From contig JADILM010000004.1 of assembly GCA_016617785.1 (NCBI GenBank), positions 1,612,001 to 1,676,000 on the forward strand: a stretch of 64,000 nt of DNA. The letters run 5' to 3'. How positions within the stretch are numbered: position 1 is the stretch's first letter; the number at the start of each line of letters is the position of its first letter. Shown piece after piece: positions 1-11,684 of this stretch. The DNA comes from Sporobolomyces roseus. Taxonomy: Eukaryota > Basidiomycota > Microbotryomycetes > Sporidiobolales > Sporidiobolaceae. The translations under genes were made by a program, and so were the position numbers. Under the pieces are notes generated by a model. That model made no database searches. It was not told the DNA's origin and saw nothing but the letters and a program-made list of their open reading frames with translations.

Positions 1-55
1 ACTTGCACGAGAAGATCTTGGTGAGGAGTTCAGGAGGCATGAACGGGACAGTCAT
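1..55 (-). CDS. F-box protein, 5' end only
   Basis: Only the first 18 codons lie in the window; the gene continues past the left edge. The reading MTVPFMPPELLTKIF is the start of an F-box and closely matches the start of the next gene (MTVPVLPEELLRLIL). F-box proteins bind SKP1 and present substrates to SCF ubiquitin ligases (family knowledge). The ATG at 55-53 was chosen because it aligns with its neighbour's start. Same strand as the neighbour, so this is probably a tandem duplicate. Confidence 0.6.
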   Translation of the reverse strand, partial: MTVPFMPPELLTKIFSCK

Positions 56-332
56 GCTGTGACTTGTTGCGCGAGTGGAGGGAGAGGGAGGAAAGAGAAG
101 AGAGGGGGATTGAGAGACGGTTCGAGCGCGATCAAATCGCAAACCAAATTCGAGTAATAAGAGTCGGGATCAAGTTATAGTTCTCTCTCTTTTGGTACAG
201 ATTATAGAGAGCTCGCAGCCAATCGTTGAGTACGTAAAGCGATTTGATTCCATCATACAGAAAATTTCCTAAACAAGCGAATGTTCTCTTCCTGTTCTCT
301 CTTTCTCCTCCCTGTTCCACCCTCGTATCCAC

Positions 333-1492
333 CTACTTCGTATCCTCGACGACTTCCTCCTTCTTCTTCTTCTCAAGATAGGCAGTGAAAGAAGGAGGAA
401 CGAATGAATTTTGAGAGTCTCCGTCATAAACGATTTCAACCTGATGCTCGACGAGACGCTTGAGGATTTCAGACTGAGAGGAGGTCGGAGTGAGGAGAGA
501 AGAAGGAAAGCAGAGGTACTCGAGTAGAGATTCGTCCGAGTCGAGAAGGGTAGAAAGGGAGTCGAAGATTGCGTCGATTTCGGAAGGACCGTCTCCGAAA
601 AGTACTTGAGCGTATTTCGATGAGGGGAGTATGTCGGTGGTAGAATCGAGGAGAGTGAGATGGACGAGGGAAGGGAATTCTTCGAGACGACCGCGATCCT
701 CCGAGACGAGAAGTTCGAGCTGATCGAGCAGATGGATTCCACCGAGTAGATCGGAAACTGCCTCACACTCGGAGGGAGGGCACATTCTGACCAGTGGCGT
801 CCCCATGCTTGTAACTAGGATACATACTCCACTTTCACCCGTCAAAGGCCCGATGTACTCATCTTCATAACTCGTAATATCATACACTGAAAGGCGGCGA
901 AGAGACGGCATCACCTCCTTCGTCAGAATCTCGTCCCAAACCTGTTTGCCTCCTCGGTGATCGCGGATCGAAAGTTCAACGAGGTTCTTTGCGACTGTCG
1001 TAGCCATCGAGAGACCTGCGAGCAGAGCATGAGGATTCTCGACAACGCCTTGAACAGACATCGTGTTGACGGCTTCAGATCCAGTGCGGGGTCAGTATGG
1101 CCTTCTAGGATCGAAGAGGAAAGAAAAGACGCACAATCCAAACGCACAACGACACCTGCGAAAAGCTCGCCCACACAACCTTCCTTAGTCCTGTCGAGGA
1201 TCGCAGCAGTCTCCGTCCTGAAAACTACCATGAGTGCGTCGAAGTCGCCATGGCTCGTGATGTTATCCTCGGCAACGAAAGTGACCCTCTCGATGCGAGA
1301 TTTGTCGTCGTTTGTCGCTGCTTTGAGCTGCTCGATCTGCGATTTCGCCTTGATAGTAACGCACGAGTAGAGGAGAGGCTGAGTGATGGCGCAGAAGGTC
1401 TTTGAGGCGAGAGCTGCGTGGTAGAGATCGTTTTGCGAAAAGGAAGAGAGGATGAGCCTGAGGAGTTCTTCGGGGAGGACAGGGACGGTCAT
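333..1492 (-). CDS. F-box domain protein
   Basis: Two exons, complement(join(333..1072,1135..1492)), about 365 aa. The N-terminal 45 residues form an F-box (LPEELLRLILSSF, then a LYHAALASKTF-type helix). The rest resembles the leucine-containing C-terminal part of fungal F-box proteins (PSLRRLSVYD, LVHLTLLDS) without clean LRR repeats. The two halves are in different frames and are joined by a 62-nt intron (donor GTGCGT, branch TACTGAC, acceptor GAAG) that restores frame as a TCC codon, so the gene is intact and not frameshifted. The start at 1492 matches the partial paralogue at the window edge; an in-frame ATG at 1546 is possible. Head-to-head with mL59 across about 120 bp. Substrate unknown. 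Confidence 0.75.
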
Positions 1493-1610
1493 GGTAGATC
1501 TCTGTAGTAATTCTAGGTTGGTCTGAGCAGTACTTGAGTATACCAAGTGAGGTGTAGGAAGCAGGAAGACGGTTGGCTTCTCTCTCTTCTTTGATCAACT
1601 CGATTTCATC

Positions 1611-2235
1611 ATGGCGACTTCAAGACTAGCTTCCGCAAAGACGTTAGCCAGGAGAACACCTCTACTATCCTTCCTAGCTCGCGAATCACCTTCTACCCTC
1701 ACTCCCACTGGTGAAATCGTTGCGGTTCCTTTCTCCTCTCCTATCAACCCATTCGCACCCTCGAAACCCTCACCGAACGCCAAATCATGGACTGCACCTA
1801 AATACTCTATCCGCCGACAGAAGCAACTGAGAAGGGAAGCCCAACTGTACGGTTTACCCGAAGAAATCCTTCCTCCTCCTTTCATCCGAGCCACTTCTCC
1901 CTCTCCTTCACATCCTATAAACCCGCAACAACGACTACTCAAAGGTACTCCTCATGTACCAGAGACAAAGATCTTGGATAAACTGTTGATGGAGAAAGCT
2001 GGACCTTATGCGGGAAGGAAGGGAGCTGCGTTCAAGGGTAAGATTTGGGAGAGGAAGAAGGAGCAACGGTTAGCAGACTTGAAGAAGTTGTTGGAAGGTG
2101 CAGATGCAAAGGCGCAGGCTTGGAAGAAGGTAAGTCTCTTGTCAAGTACCTTGCGAAATCATCGATTGACCTTTTATCATTTCGCAGGCCAACTCGGATT
2201 CAAAGATCAAGGCCAAACCTGCTCTACCTTTCTAG
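1611..2235 (+). CDS. mrpl25: Mitochondrial large ribosomal subunit protein mL59 (Mrpl25-type)
   Basis: join(1611..2129,2188..2235), 188 aa. It has an arginine/serine-rich N-terminus suited to mitochondrial import, a central KYSIRRQKQLRREAQLYGLP segment and a C-terminal coiled segment ending in KAKPALPF, the usual pattern of fungal mL59, a protein of the mitochondrial 54S subunit. A 58-nt intron (GTAAGT, branch GATTGACC, CGCAG) joins AWKK to ANSDSK; without splicing the frame reads into unrelated sequence. The identification rests on the YSxRRQ motif and the conserved basic/Pro tail. Confidence 0.8.
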
Positions 2236-2825
2236 AATCTACATCTCGTTGTCTACTACCCCGCAATGTATCGCATACCGCACTCTTTCCTTCGTTCTTA
2301 CATTTCTCGTCGAATCGTTGAGAGCGAATTCGTCGATTTTTGCATTCCTCTGCTTTCGAGCACAAAACTGCTTATTCTTGCTTTTACACTCATCGATCCG
2401 ACCGTTACAAAGTGTGTTAACATTTGCAATAGATTGCGAGATATTTTTGGTTTGAGAGCGAAAAGAACGTTCTTCAATTGCTTACTCTATCTTACACTCG
2501 ATCGACCGCAAGGGACCAGCAACTGTGGCATATCCATAACATCTAGACTATCTCGCCCTCTGTCCAACCTCTCCTTTGATTCAAGTCGTTTTCTTTGGTT
2601 CAACTTTAAATCACCTCAAACAGAGGTACGTCAACCTCTTCTCTCTCGAGCGAGTCTGTGATTAGCGGAATAAGCTACTAGTGGATCAAGCTAGCTATAC
2701 GGCCACTCGCTGACTCACTTCGCTGCGTTCTCGCCATTCTTCGAAAACAGTCTCCTGATCTTGAAACTTTGGGTGCAAATCAGGCTTCAAGTCAGCTATT
2801 CGAGTGATTGAATGGGATAGAAGTT
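2236..2825. other. Intergenic: mL59 3' region and transporter leader
   Basis: 590 bp. I see no convincing gene. An AG/GTACG junction near 2625 and a CAG near 2782 could bound a leader intron of the downstream transporter gene, but nothing in the sequence decides this. Confidence 0.4.
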
Positions 2826-5800
2826 ATGAACGGAGCCGAGTTAGGCGACTTGGGACTCGCAAGCGTCCAAGGGGAGGAGGTACGAGCTGCTGCAAGGAGA
2901 GAACCGGACGACGCAAGGGATACAGCAGAGCAGCAGGACGTGAGGGATAGTTTAGAGGGAGACATTGGGAGATACTCGATCAGTGATGACGACGATGTGG
3001 ACGACTCGCTGGCAGATATCTCTCCAATAGAAGCAGCTCTCGCCGCGAGACCACCAAGACCAGACCATATCGATTTACCCCTTCCCCTCCTCGAATTACC
3101 AGCTCCAGCACTCGACATTCCTTCCTCACACCTATATCAACGTAGATCAGCCGCTACTCGGCGCAATTCCGTCGCAGTTTCGTTCTCTACCGCCGCTTCT
3201 CCTCGACTTCGCACTCATTTCGATCTTACCAGTTCTCCCAATCCACATCTCGCACCTGTACCTTCTCTACCATTCCCTCTCAAACCTATCCTTCAACACA
3301 CTCCCTCACATCAAGCTCCGAGAGAAGCAGACATCGCCGACTCGATTCGTCGTGAATTCTCTCGAACTTCCTCATATCATTCTGAAGATGAAGCTCTGCC
3401 CGGAGTTCGACTACCCCATCAACGTGAAAGACGCAAACCACATCCTCTCTATACTCCCGCTCCGAAACATCGAAGGAGGAGAAGGAAAAAGTCAGAATCG
3501 GTCGCTTCTGGTCGAACTGGTCGATCTAGTCGATCAGCTCGATCCAAAGTCAAGCACGCTTTACGCAAAGTGAGGAGGAGGAGACGCCGGGGCTCACACT
3601 CGTCGGCAACATCAAGTTCATCTTCGTCTTCCTCCTCGAGTTCTAGTTCGACCACAAGCGGATCTTCGAAATCTTCGACTGTCGGTTCGACTCGATCGAG
3701 TTCGACCTGGGCCGGGTGGAGGTTCTGGCGCAACTCTTCTTCGGGTTCTTCTTCGTCCGATGACGATTCTTCTTCTGACGACGAATGGGATCCACCGACT
3801 CCTCACTTTACCCTTCTCACTCCTCATCTCGCTCGCCCGGCTCTCGCTTACCCTTCTCACCTCTTCTCCGGTTCAACGCATCCTTCTCGCCGAAACTCGT
3901 TCAACATGCCCCGTGGAGGAGGAGGAATTCCTAGCAACACACAAACTCCGCTCGAGTCGTCTCAACCGCCCTCGAATGTTCCCGTATTTGATCTGCTCAA
4001 CGCGACAACACTAGCTCCGACCCTCGAACGTTTACAAGCATTCTGGTTGGAGCGGAGACAGGAAGATGGAATTGGAGGAGATTTGGGAGTCGGGACTGGA
4101 GGAAGCGGTGGAGGAGGAGAAACACCAGAAGAAGGGAGTTACTTCCCTCCTCCTGATCCGGCCACATCAACTTTCCCCGAGACGACTGGAGCATCGACCT
4201 CGAATCCCGCTACCCCTGCTTTCACTCCTGGTGTAGCGGGAGGTCCTTCGACGATCAGGAGATTGAGGGGAGAGATCAGAGCTGCGAGAGCTGAAGAGAA
4301 GAGGTTTGGGAAGAATAGGGCGATGGAGAATGGTCCTGCTTGGTGGTTAGACATTATGTGTCCGACAGTTGCAGACATGCGAGAGTTACGAAAGGTAAGC
4401 TACTCTTTGACTTTTTCAATCCGATTACCTCCATTGACTGACCAACAATCCTCATCGCGTACAGTTCCTCCCACTACATCCTCTCACTATCGAAGATATC
4501 CTCCATCAAGAAACCCGAGAGAAACTCGAATCTTTCCCAGCACTAGGCTACTATTTCATCGCATATCGAGCTCTCGACGAATCCTACTTCAAGTACACGT
4601 CTCCCGATCCCTCACCAACCTCGAGTATGACTGAAGAAGACGAGAAGGATGACTCGAGGAATGGAAAGAGACCGGGCGAGAGTAGTGGGAAGAAAGGGAG
4701 AGTTGATATCGTCGAGGGTGTAGGAGGTAAAGAGGGAGTAGAGGGAGTCGGTGTCGGAGCTATCAATCTGTACCTCGTCGTGTTCGGAGATGGTATCCTC
4801 TCTGTACGTCTCAAGCTTTCTCTCCGACTCTCATCGGCGCAAACTCACTGACTCTTCTTCCCCCATCATGTAGTTCCACTTCGAACCCGTTGATCAACAT
4901 ATCGAGCGAGTACAAGGTAAGCTACAAGAATTTGGTGTCGCGAGGAACTTCTCTTCTCGTTAGTCCCGCTTCTCTTTTGCCTTTTTGTGGCCGCATGTTC
5001 ACCTTGTTTCCTTCGAGATAGACTGGATCGCCTACTCTCTCATGGATTCAATCGTCGATTCCTTCTTCCCACTCATCAACTTCATCGAAGGAGAATCGAA
5101 CGAAATCAGTGCTTTCCTTTCAGATCCCCTCACTCATCTACCAAGCGGAGTATTCGGGAACAAGAAGAAGAGGAAGCCTCTCGTCACAGCATTCGAACCT
5201 TCGTCATCCTCCCACCCGGCTCAACAATTCAGTGACGAGATCATCGGGATTTCTGTCGAACAGCCTAGCGAAGACCTCAAGAAAGAACTCGATATCGATC
5301 TCTCCGCCTCACGATTCTCAGCGATCAAGGTCTCGACCCGCCTACGACGGAGGATGACTGGAGGTTCCTCATCATCATCCTTCTCGCGGTTCATCCCAAC
5401 GATCAGACTACCCGTCGCTATCCTCCGAATCCTCCCCGAACGACTAGCGATTCGAGCTCGAGCAGATCGAATCGTCGAGAAGACGATGTTGGCCGATGAT
5501 CAAGGTATCGAGCTCTATCCTTTGGGAGGCGCCGAGACTGGGATCGATATGAGTCGATTAACGGAACAACACGGTCACAAACGACAGCAACCTGACGTTT
5601 CGAAGCGGGACAAACGGTTCGATAACCGGGTCATGTTGAATCGGATCACAGACATGCGGAAACTCGTCACGGGTTTGAGTCGGTTGTTGGGTCCGAAACG
5701 CGATGTCGTGAGAGGGTTGAGGAAGAGAACGATGGCGGATAACTTGGGAATGTTCAAGAATGATTCGAAGCACGATATCGGAGTCTACATCGGAGATCTA

Positions 5801-6329
5801 TTCGGTAGGTCGACTTCACTCTGATCTGATAGGAAGAGCGTTACTGACGATATTGCGACTTCGAATCAACAGATCATACTCTCGCCATGTATCAATCAAT
5901 CTCTTACTACGATGCCGTCCTCTCTCACGATCACCCAACGTATCAAGGCATGCTTCGAATGCATCTCAACGGCACGAAACTCACTTTGACCAAGAACATT
6001 GTCCGACTGACAATCGTTACCGTCACTTTCCTACCCCTTACGGTTGTCACTGGTACGTTACTATCCTTCAGTCTCTGCTCTTTACCTTGACGGCTCGGCT
6101 CACACTGTACGCTCCTATAACAGGTCTGTTCAGTGAGAACGCTCCAATCCCTCACAACGGAGATCGAGAAGATCATCGGCGCGCCGACGGTTCAAGAGCG
6201 CCTCATAACTGGTTCGGAATCGTCATCTGTATCACCTTCACCGTCATGTGTTCGATCTGGACCATCATTTGGTTCATCTTCCGTTCGACGAGGAGGAAGT
6301 TCAAGAAGAGAGGTCATATCATCTCCTGA
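2826..6329 (+). CDS. CorA-family Mg2+ transporter-like protein (MNR2/ALR type) lacking the GMN motif
   Basis: Six exons, join(2826..4394,4465..4803,4874..4916,5022..5804,5873..6052,6124..6329), 1039 aa. The first 500 residues are disordered, with Ser runs, an Arg/Lys block and Gly-rich stretches. The CorA domain follows (LHPLTIEDILHQETREKLE, then LNRITDMRKLV), and the end carries two membrane helices (VRLTIVTVTFLPLTVVTG and WFGIVICITFTVMCSIW), as in fungal vacuolar MNR2 and plasma-membrane ALR proteins. CorA channels normally carry Gly-Met-Asn right after the first helix; here that place reads GLFSEN. The change is across an intron whose donor (GTACGT), acceptor (AACAG) and phase leave no alternative that gives GMN. 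The first in-frame ATG is at 2826; the upstream codon at 2808 is TTG. Transport ability is uncertain; membership of the CorA fold is well supported. Confidence 0.85.
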
Positions 6330-6665
6330 TCTCTCTTCCTTCCGTTCTCCCTTCGCCCCCGATATATACCCCTTCTATCTGTCTCTCGATCATATACACC
6401 CCCTAGCTTAGATATATACACAAAAACGAAGTCGCAACTCCTAATCTTCTCGCTGTCCTTCTCCTTTCTTTCGTATGTTGTAGAATTCACTCTCCTTCTT
6501 CATGTTGATTCTCCTCTGTGTTCGCATATTGCATTGTACTATTCATGTTCTCCTGCCCTGCCCACTAACAAAGACGCTACTCTCGAAAGGTGAAAGTTGC
6601 GAGTTGTGCGAAATTGTTTTTGACTTCTATCTCGCCTTCCTTTCACTTTTCACGCTCCCTCACAA
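6330..6665 (+). other. Intergenic: transporter 3' UTR and RPA3 promoter
   Basis: 336 bp, T/C-rich. Contains GATATATACC- and ATATACAC-like stretches (6360-6420) that look like a 3' UTR, and a T-rich segment before the RPA3 start. No ORF of interest. Confidence 0.4.
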
Positions 6666-7347
6666 ATGGATCGACCCACACCACGAGTCAATGCTGCCAA
6701 ACTAGCAGAGTACCGTAAGCTACTCTCTTTCCCTCTCTTTGCGCCCCGTAAGAGAGGAGAGGACACTGAATCTTGATCTTTACGCGTTAGAACAAGGACA
6801 AATAGTGAGGATAGTAGGCAAAGTCTTGACCGTGAGTGAACAGAGCTCTCTTGTACCTCTTGCAGCGCGTAACTGATACAAATTCGAGTCTCGTAGATCA
6901 CGGATGATGAAGCCTTGGTTGAAGCACCTGATGGTGGACAAGTTACCATTAGATTGGATCGTGTACGCTTCACTCTTCTATCATGCCCGAAAGACTTGTA
7001 CTCAGAGGCGAGCTTACGTGTACAGCAAACGAATATCAATGACAAGTTTATCGAAGTGATTGGAAAGTACGAAGGAAATATGTGTATCTCTGAGATGATC
7101 TCGTACGTCTCTCTCCTCTCCCTTACTCTATACGCTCGCCGAGTAAAAGCTGACACGAGAAACGTACGAATTGAAACAGACAAAATTTGGGAGATGAATT
7201 CGGTTCGCAACTTCTCCTTTTTCTCCCTCCTCTCCTCACCCCATGGCTCGAACTGACTCGTTCTCTCGTCATGAGATAGATCTTGATCTTGCGAACAAGG
7301 TAGTAGAGTTGACGCATACTCTTCCCGAGGTCTTCCCTACGAACTAG
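6666..7347 (+). CDS. RFA3: Replication protein A subunit 3 (RPA14)
   Basis: Six small exons, join(6666..6714,6791..6831,6897..6962,7026..7102,7180..7202,7280..7347), 107 aa, the family's usual length. It is a single OB fold: N-terminal RVNAAKLAEY, strands GQIVRIVGKVLT and VTIRLDR, then NDKFIEVIGK and a C-terminal helix DLDLANKVVELTHTLPEVFP that pairs with the other RPA subunits. The protein is the smallest subunit of the ssDNA-binding RPA trimer used in replication and repair. Exon 5 is only 23 nt. All phases close, and the product matches fungal RPA3 from end to end. Confidence 0.88.
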
Positions 7348-7892
7348 GTCGAATTGTCGTTTTTCTCAAGTTTTCGTTTTTGTGCTCGCAAAAGTCGTTT
7401 AGCAAGGTGTATCATTTCCGTTTCTCTGTCTTTCCCTTGGTCCACAAAAGGTCACTTGTAATGTACTGTACTTGATCGCTACTCTCTTCCGTCTTAATGG
7501 GCAAGGATCAAGAGTTCGAGGAATAATTTGGGTTTGATTTCGAAGTGACAAGACAAATAGCTACAATAAGAGATCTCGCGTCGTTCCGTAAGCATCTAGA
7601 CTAGTGACCTTTCATCCGTAAGGATTCGGGTCTCGTCAAGATACAAAATACGACGCTGTGGGTTTTTGGAGGGAGTGAAGAGGATCGATTAGACGATGGG
7701 AGAAGGCGAGGACAAAAGCAGCGGGATCACAGATTGGTGCATGGCTCGTTCAGTGGTGTTTGCGATAGCTTTCGAGGTGAATGTTGTAGAAAGTGATGGT
7801 AGGGAACAAAGAGAGAAATTTCCAAAAAATCCCTCGAGTTGAATCTCATCATTCTCTCCAACTCCCCTACTCCACCCAATCAATTCACAAGC
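7348..7892. other. Intergenic between RPA3 and TIM10
   Basis: 545 bp. No gene seen. The stretch 7370-7560 looks like RPA3 3' UTR; the 60 bp before TIM10 are C/T-rich (CTCCAACTCCCCTACTCC), a common leader composition in this window. Confidence 0.4.
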
Positions 7893-8305
7893 ATGTCTTC
7901 ATTATTCGGATCCCGCCCTTCAGCTCCCGCTGGTCAACCCGATCAAGCTCGACTAGCAGAGGCATCAATGGAATTGGAGGCAGTTTCAGACTTGTTCGGA
8001 AGGATCGTCAACTCTTGTCACGCCAAATGTATCTCTACGAGGTACAGTGAACCTGAACTAAACAAGGGAGAAGGAGTTTGCGTCGATCGGTGAGTTGCCT
8101 CGCTGTCTGCACTTGCTCCACTCTACAACCTCTCCTCTCCTACTCTCCTTTACTCTCCGATGAGGGGCAGAGCATCCAAGACGAACCCACTAACACCTTA
8201 TGAGTAATCTACAGATGCGTCGGCAAATACTTCTCGGTCAACGAGAAAGTTCAAGAACGATTACAAGCTGCTCAAGCGACTGGACGAGGTGTCGGAGGAA
8301 TGTAA
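7893..8305 (+). CDS. TIM10: Mitochondrial intermembrane-space chaperone TIM10
   Basis: join(7893..8089,8215..8305), 95 aa. Small TIM protein with twin CX3C motifs (C-HAK-C and C-VDR-C) flanking helical segments, as in TIM9/TIM10, which escort hydrophobic precursors to TIM22 and SAM. The second motif is split by the 125-nt intron, so both halves of CVDRC come together only after splicing. Ends in Gly-Val-Gly-Gly-Met. Length and motif spacing fit Tim10 better than Tim9/8/13. Confidence 0.9.
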
Positions 8306-8956
8306 ACAGTTGTAGAGACGACGGACAATCATGATGAATGGAGATGAATGAACGAAGGCGAAGAGAAGGAAGAGGAAGGAGGACTTTAAAGGGAAGGACG
8401 AGTCGAAAGAAGGAAGCAGAGAACTCATTCAAGGAAGCGAGAGACGAGGAGAGAAGTACTAGGAGGGAAGAAGCGAGGGGAGACCGACTACGTTAGCGCT
8501 ACACCGCACACCCACATCTATTTTGTACAGATCTCTCGCACACCCACAATCTTATTCGAAACCCAAAAAATGCAAACCCTACTTTTGCATTCTCCCCCTC
8601 CTTCTTCCCGCTGCTTACTGGGCCTGTCACTTGGGGGATGACTGAGGACTACTTGGCCAGACAGTATGTCGATGCGACCGAGGTGACGATCTGCGAAGAA
8701 TCGAAAAAGTCAACGAACGATTCGTTCCGGCGCTACTCGTTCCCTGACGCTGTTGAGAGGTTCGTCGAAGCTTGCGCTCTCGGGTCTGGCAGAAGCAGTG
8801 GATTGGCGCGGACAGAAGCGACTATTACAGATCACGGAATCGTACGGAGGGAAACAGCGAAAAGGACACTACAAACGAAACAGAGAATGGACAAACAAGG
8901 GATGAAGCGGTACAACCAGTGTATAAGCTAAACCTGGTGATAATCTGAGAAGTAGC
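8306..8956. other. Intergenic: TIM10 and aminotransferase 3' ends (convergent)
   Basis: 651 bp between two convergent stops. Purine-rich 3' UTR of TIM10 (8330-8480). An open frame at 8638-8931 has no recognisable features and no splice support. No gene called. Confidence 0.4.
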
Positions 8957-10867
8957 TTATACGCAAGATCCCATGACTACCTCCTCGACCCCTCTGGTCA
9001 TCCCTTTCAATCCTCTCATTCCTTCGCAAACGTCCTCAACGCTCACCTCGCGCATCATCTCGATACGTTTCATAGCGTGTGGTTGCATGAGAGCGAGAGC
9101 TGATTCGAAGCGTTTGAGTCCGATCTTGAAATAATCGGGACGAAGGGTGAAGGTTAAACGGAAGAATCCCGCGACAGGGTAAGAGTATGCTGATCCTCGA
9201 GCCTGCAACAATCGGACGCAACGAGAGTGAGCTTTCCTTCGACAGGCAGGGCTTAGTATAGGGTGAGACATACGACATTGATCCCATTCCTTAAGAAGTG
9301 TTTCGCCAATTCCTCTTCCCTCTCTACTCCAGTCTCGAGGTATCGTCCATCCTCCATCGCTCGATCGGGCAAGTAGCGTCTCAAGTCAATCCAAACGAAA
9401 TGACCCGCGTTACTAGGTCTGTACGAGATTTCGTGTTCCTCCAAGAATCGAATGGCGTGTTGATAAGCTTGAGCGAGCCTCGAACGATTCATCTCGAGGT
9501 AAGTGGGGAGTGCGACGGGATCGAGAAGGAGAGAAGACCAGAGAATGTCGGAAGCAGAGGAGATCTTCATGAGGAGACAAGAAGATTCCATCGCTGTGTG
9601 AAGTTCGGGGTTCGCTTGAGAGACGAGGACTCCTAGACGAAGGCCGTTGACTCCCCAATCTTTACTCGCCGAGTATACAACGTGCTGTACAATGCAAAGG
9701 AAAGATGAGCGAAGTTGGGACGAGAGGGAACGAGAGAAGTGGCGAACAATTCGGGAGGGATTGCAATGCGCTTCGACGAGAGGATCGATCGACAAGATCG
9801 AAGTGAAGGGCACAGCTGAGTGAGAAGTCTCGAAAGTGGAAAGAGCGCTGTAGAGGGAGAGAATGGATGAGCACCGAGGAGACATGGAGTCAAGAATCGC
9901 TAAGGTGTACTCACTAGATCTCATCGCAAATCAAGTGCAAGTTCCACTTCTCGCAGAAGCGTGCGTACGCAATGAGGGTCTCCCGAGGGTAGCAGAAGCC
10001 TATCAATCCGTAGAGGGTAAGAATCGAAGAAACGAGGCCGAGAGAAAAAAATATCTCGAAACTCACCTAGAGGGTTGTGAGGGTTACACAACATTAACGC
10101 TCTGATCTTTGTACCTCTCGCTTCACTTCTCTTCATCTCCTCTTCATAAGCTTCGAGCGCTTCGCAAGTAGCTTCTGTTCCCTCTTTCAATTCGACTCCG
10201 ACCGCTTTGACTCCGTTTCGACCTTCGAACGAGGTTTGAAATCCGTTGTAGAAAGGCCGAGCGACGAGAATTCCTTCTTGATCGTCTGCGATAAGACTGA
10301 CTAGGAGGTCGATCACGGTCGAAGCGCCAGTTCCAGTGATGATATGATCTCGTTCGACCGGACGAAGAGCGTGGAAATGTTCATCGAAAAGGTTGCGTAA
10401 CGCTGCGAAGAGTCGATTCGATCCCGAAAGTGAAGTCCCTGCATTGCGAAGAGAAAAAGTCAATTGACCGAAATCGGCAAGTTGGAAAGGAAGGAGTCAG
10501 AAGGGAAGGAATCTTTACCATAAGTGAAATCGGAATAATCTAGCTTGAAGTGAGATTCGAAGAACTCTGTAAGCCAGGAAGTACAGAGAGACTTTGGAAG
10601 GGAGAAGGGAGAGTAGGTCAGCTGAGGAGGAATCAACGCGACCTGAGCGAGTTCCTCAAAGATTCTTACATTCTCTGCTACTCCCAAGTTGATGTAACCA
10701 TGAGGGTTTGAATCTGCGAACTGATTCTCGAATAGTGAGCACTTGAGGAGAGGAGGTCGGTTGAGAGCGTGTTGTCCTCGTGTAGAGAGAACTGGAGGAA
10801 GGGAGAGGGAAGGAACTGAATTGCTGAGCGAGGTGGTTCTAGAGTGACAGAAGATCGTTGATGGCAT
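8957..10867 (-). CDS. PLP-dependent aminotransferase, ACC-synthase-like (fold type I)
   Basis: Seven exons, complement(join(8957..9202,9274..9684,9748..9847,9915..9999,10067..10438,10519..10591,10670..10867)), 494 aa. Class I/II aminotransferase features in order: YINLGVAENSL near the N-terminus, SDFTYGTSLSG, the PLP-ring segment ITGTGASTVIDLL, NPHNPLGFCY (Asn), CDEIYALS (Asp and Tyr), SASKDWGVNGLRLG (the Schiff-base Lys), and GFFRLTF with the carboxylate-binding Arg. The family covers ACC synthases and related fungal enzymes of unknown substrate; ethylene-precursor synthesis should not be assumed. The first intron is decisive: unspliced, the AEN-SLC junction is lost. A diverged paralogue lies at 32782-34558. 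The start at 10867 is the first ATG of the exon. Confidence 0.88.
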
Positions 10868-11684
10868 CTTGATGTGTTAATTAGCTGATTGGAGTAGTTA
10901 GATTGGAGAGGGAGGAGACAGGAGAGGAAGAGAATCAAGAAGCGGTTTCCCTCAGTTCATTCGAACCCTCCAAGTCACCAGTCCTGAGGCATGTTTATGC
11001 AGAGCTAGCAATGTTCATCTCGTGATTCAATGAGTTATCAGAGCACCCAAGGTCGTATCTGTGTAATTTGTCCTGTAGTTGACTGAAATTCGATTTCTCG
11101 AGAAGAGGGAGAGAGAGAGCAGGCAGAAAGCGAGAGGAGGCGAGTCAAGACGGCTTGATACAGAGCTGGCGAGTGGTTGCGGACATAAGAGGGCGAGCTG
11201 TGATCGTGTTGGCGTGGACTTGAGAGCTGGTAGAGGTGGGAGAGGGAGAGAGGGAGAGCGAAATCCGAAAGTTTGGCGAAAAGCGAAAGCACGCAATTCT
11301 CGCTTGCCACGTCGGTTCACTGTAACTACCTGGACTTAAGCGGAACTCGAGAAGCTCTCCTCCTACTGATGATGCGAATGGTCAAAAAACAACGAGATTC
11401 TTCTCTTGCGTTGCTATGCCCCGATCAATGCTCAGAGTTCTCTAGCGTATTCCAGTCAAGTACAGGAGATCCATACAGGAGATGGAACAAGAAAAAGAGA
11501 AACTTTCCAACTGAACGACGTCGGAAGAACCCCTGAAAATTTCCATTTTTTCAGAGACGTACACCGAACGAGGGTCCCCTCGTTTTCTCTCTTTCTCCCC
11601 ACTCCTCCTCTCTGTTTATCCCGCAGTTCCAGCTCTCTGTTCGTCGCACACCACCAGCTGCACCGTACTCCAAACAGATAGAGA
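10868..11684. other. Divergent intergenic region
   Basis: 817 bp between the aminotransferase start (minus strand) and the Ser-rich protein start (plus strand), so it holds both promoters. C/T-rich before 11684. No RNA gene or repeat recognised. Confidence 0.45.

Noticed and set aside
333..1546. Apparent frameshift between two overlapping minus-strand frames of the F-box gene
   Set aside because: A 62-nt intron with GTGCGT donor, TACTGAC branch and AG acceptor joins the frames exactly, so the gene is intact.
2808..2825. Extension of the CorA-like gene to 2808
   Set aside because: The codon at 2808 is TTG; eukaryotic starts are ATG, and the ATG at 2826 is in frame.
6650..7210. 186-codon antisense frame over RPA3
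   Set aside because: Shadow of the real multi-exon RPA3 gene on the other strand.
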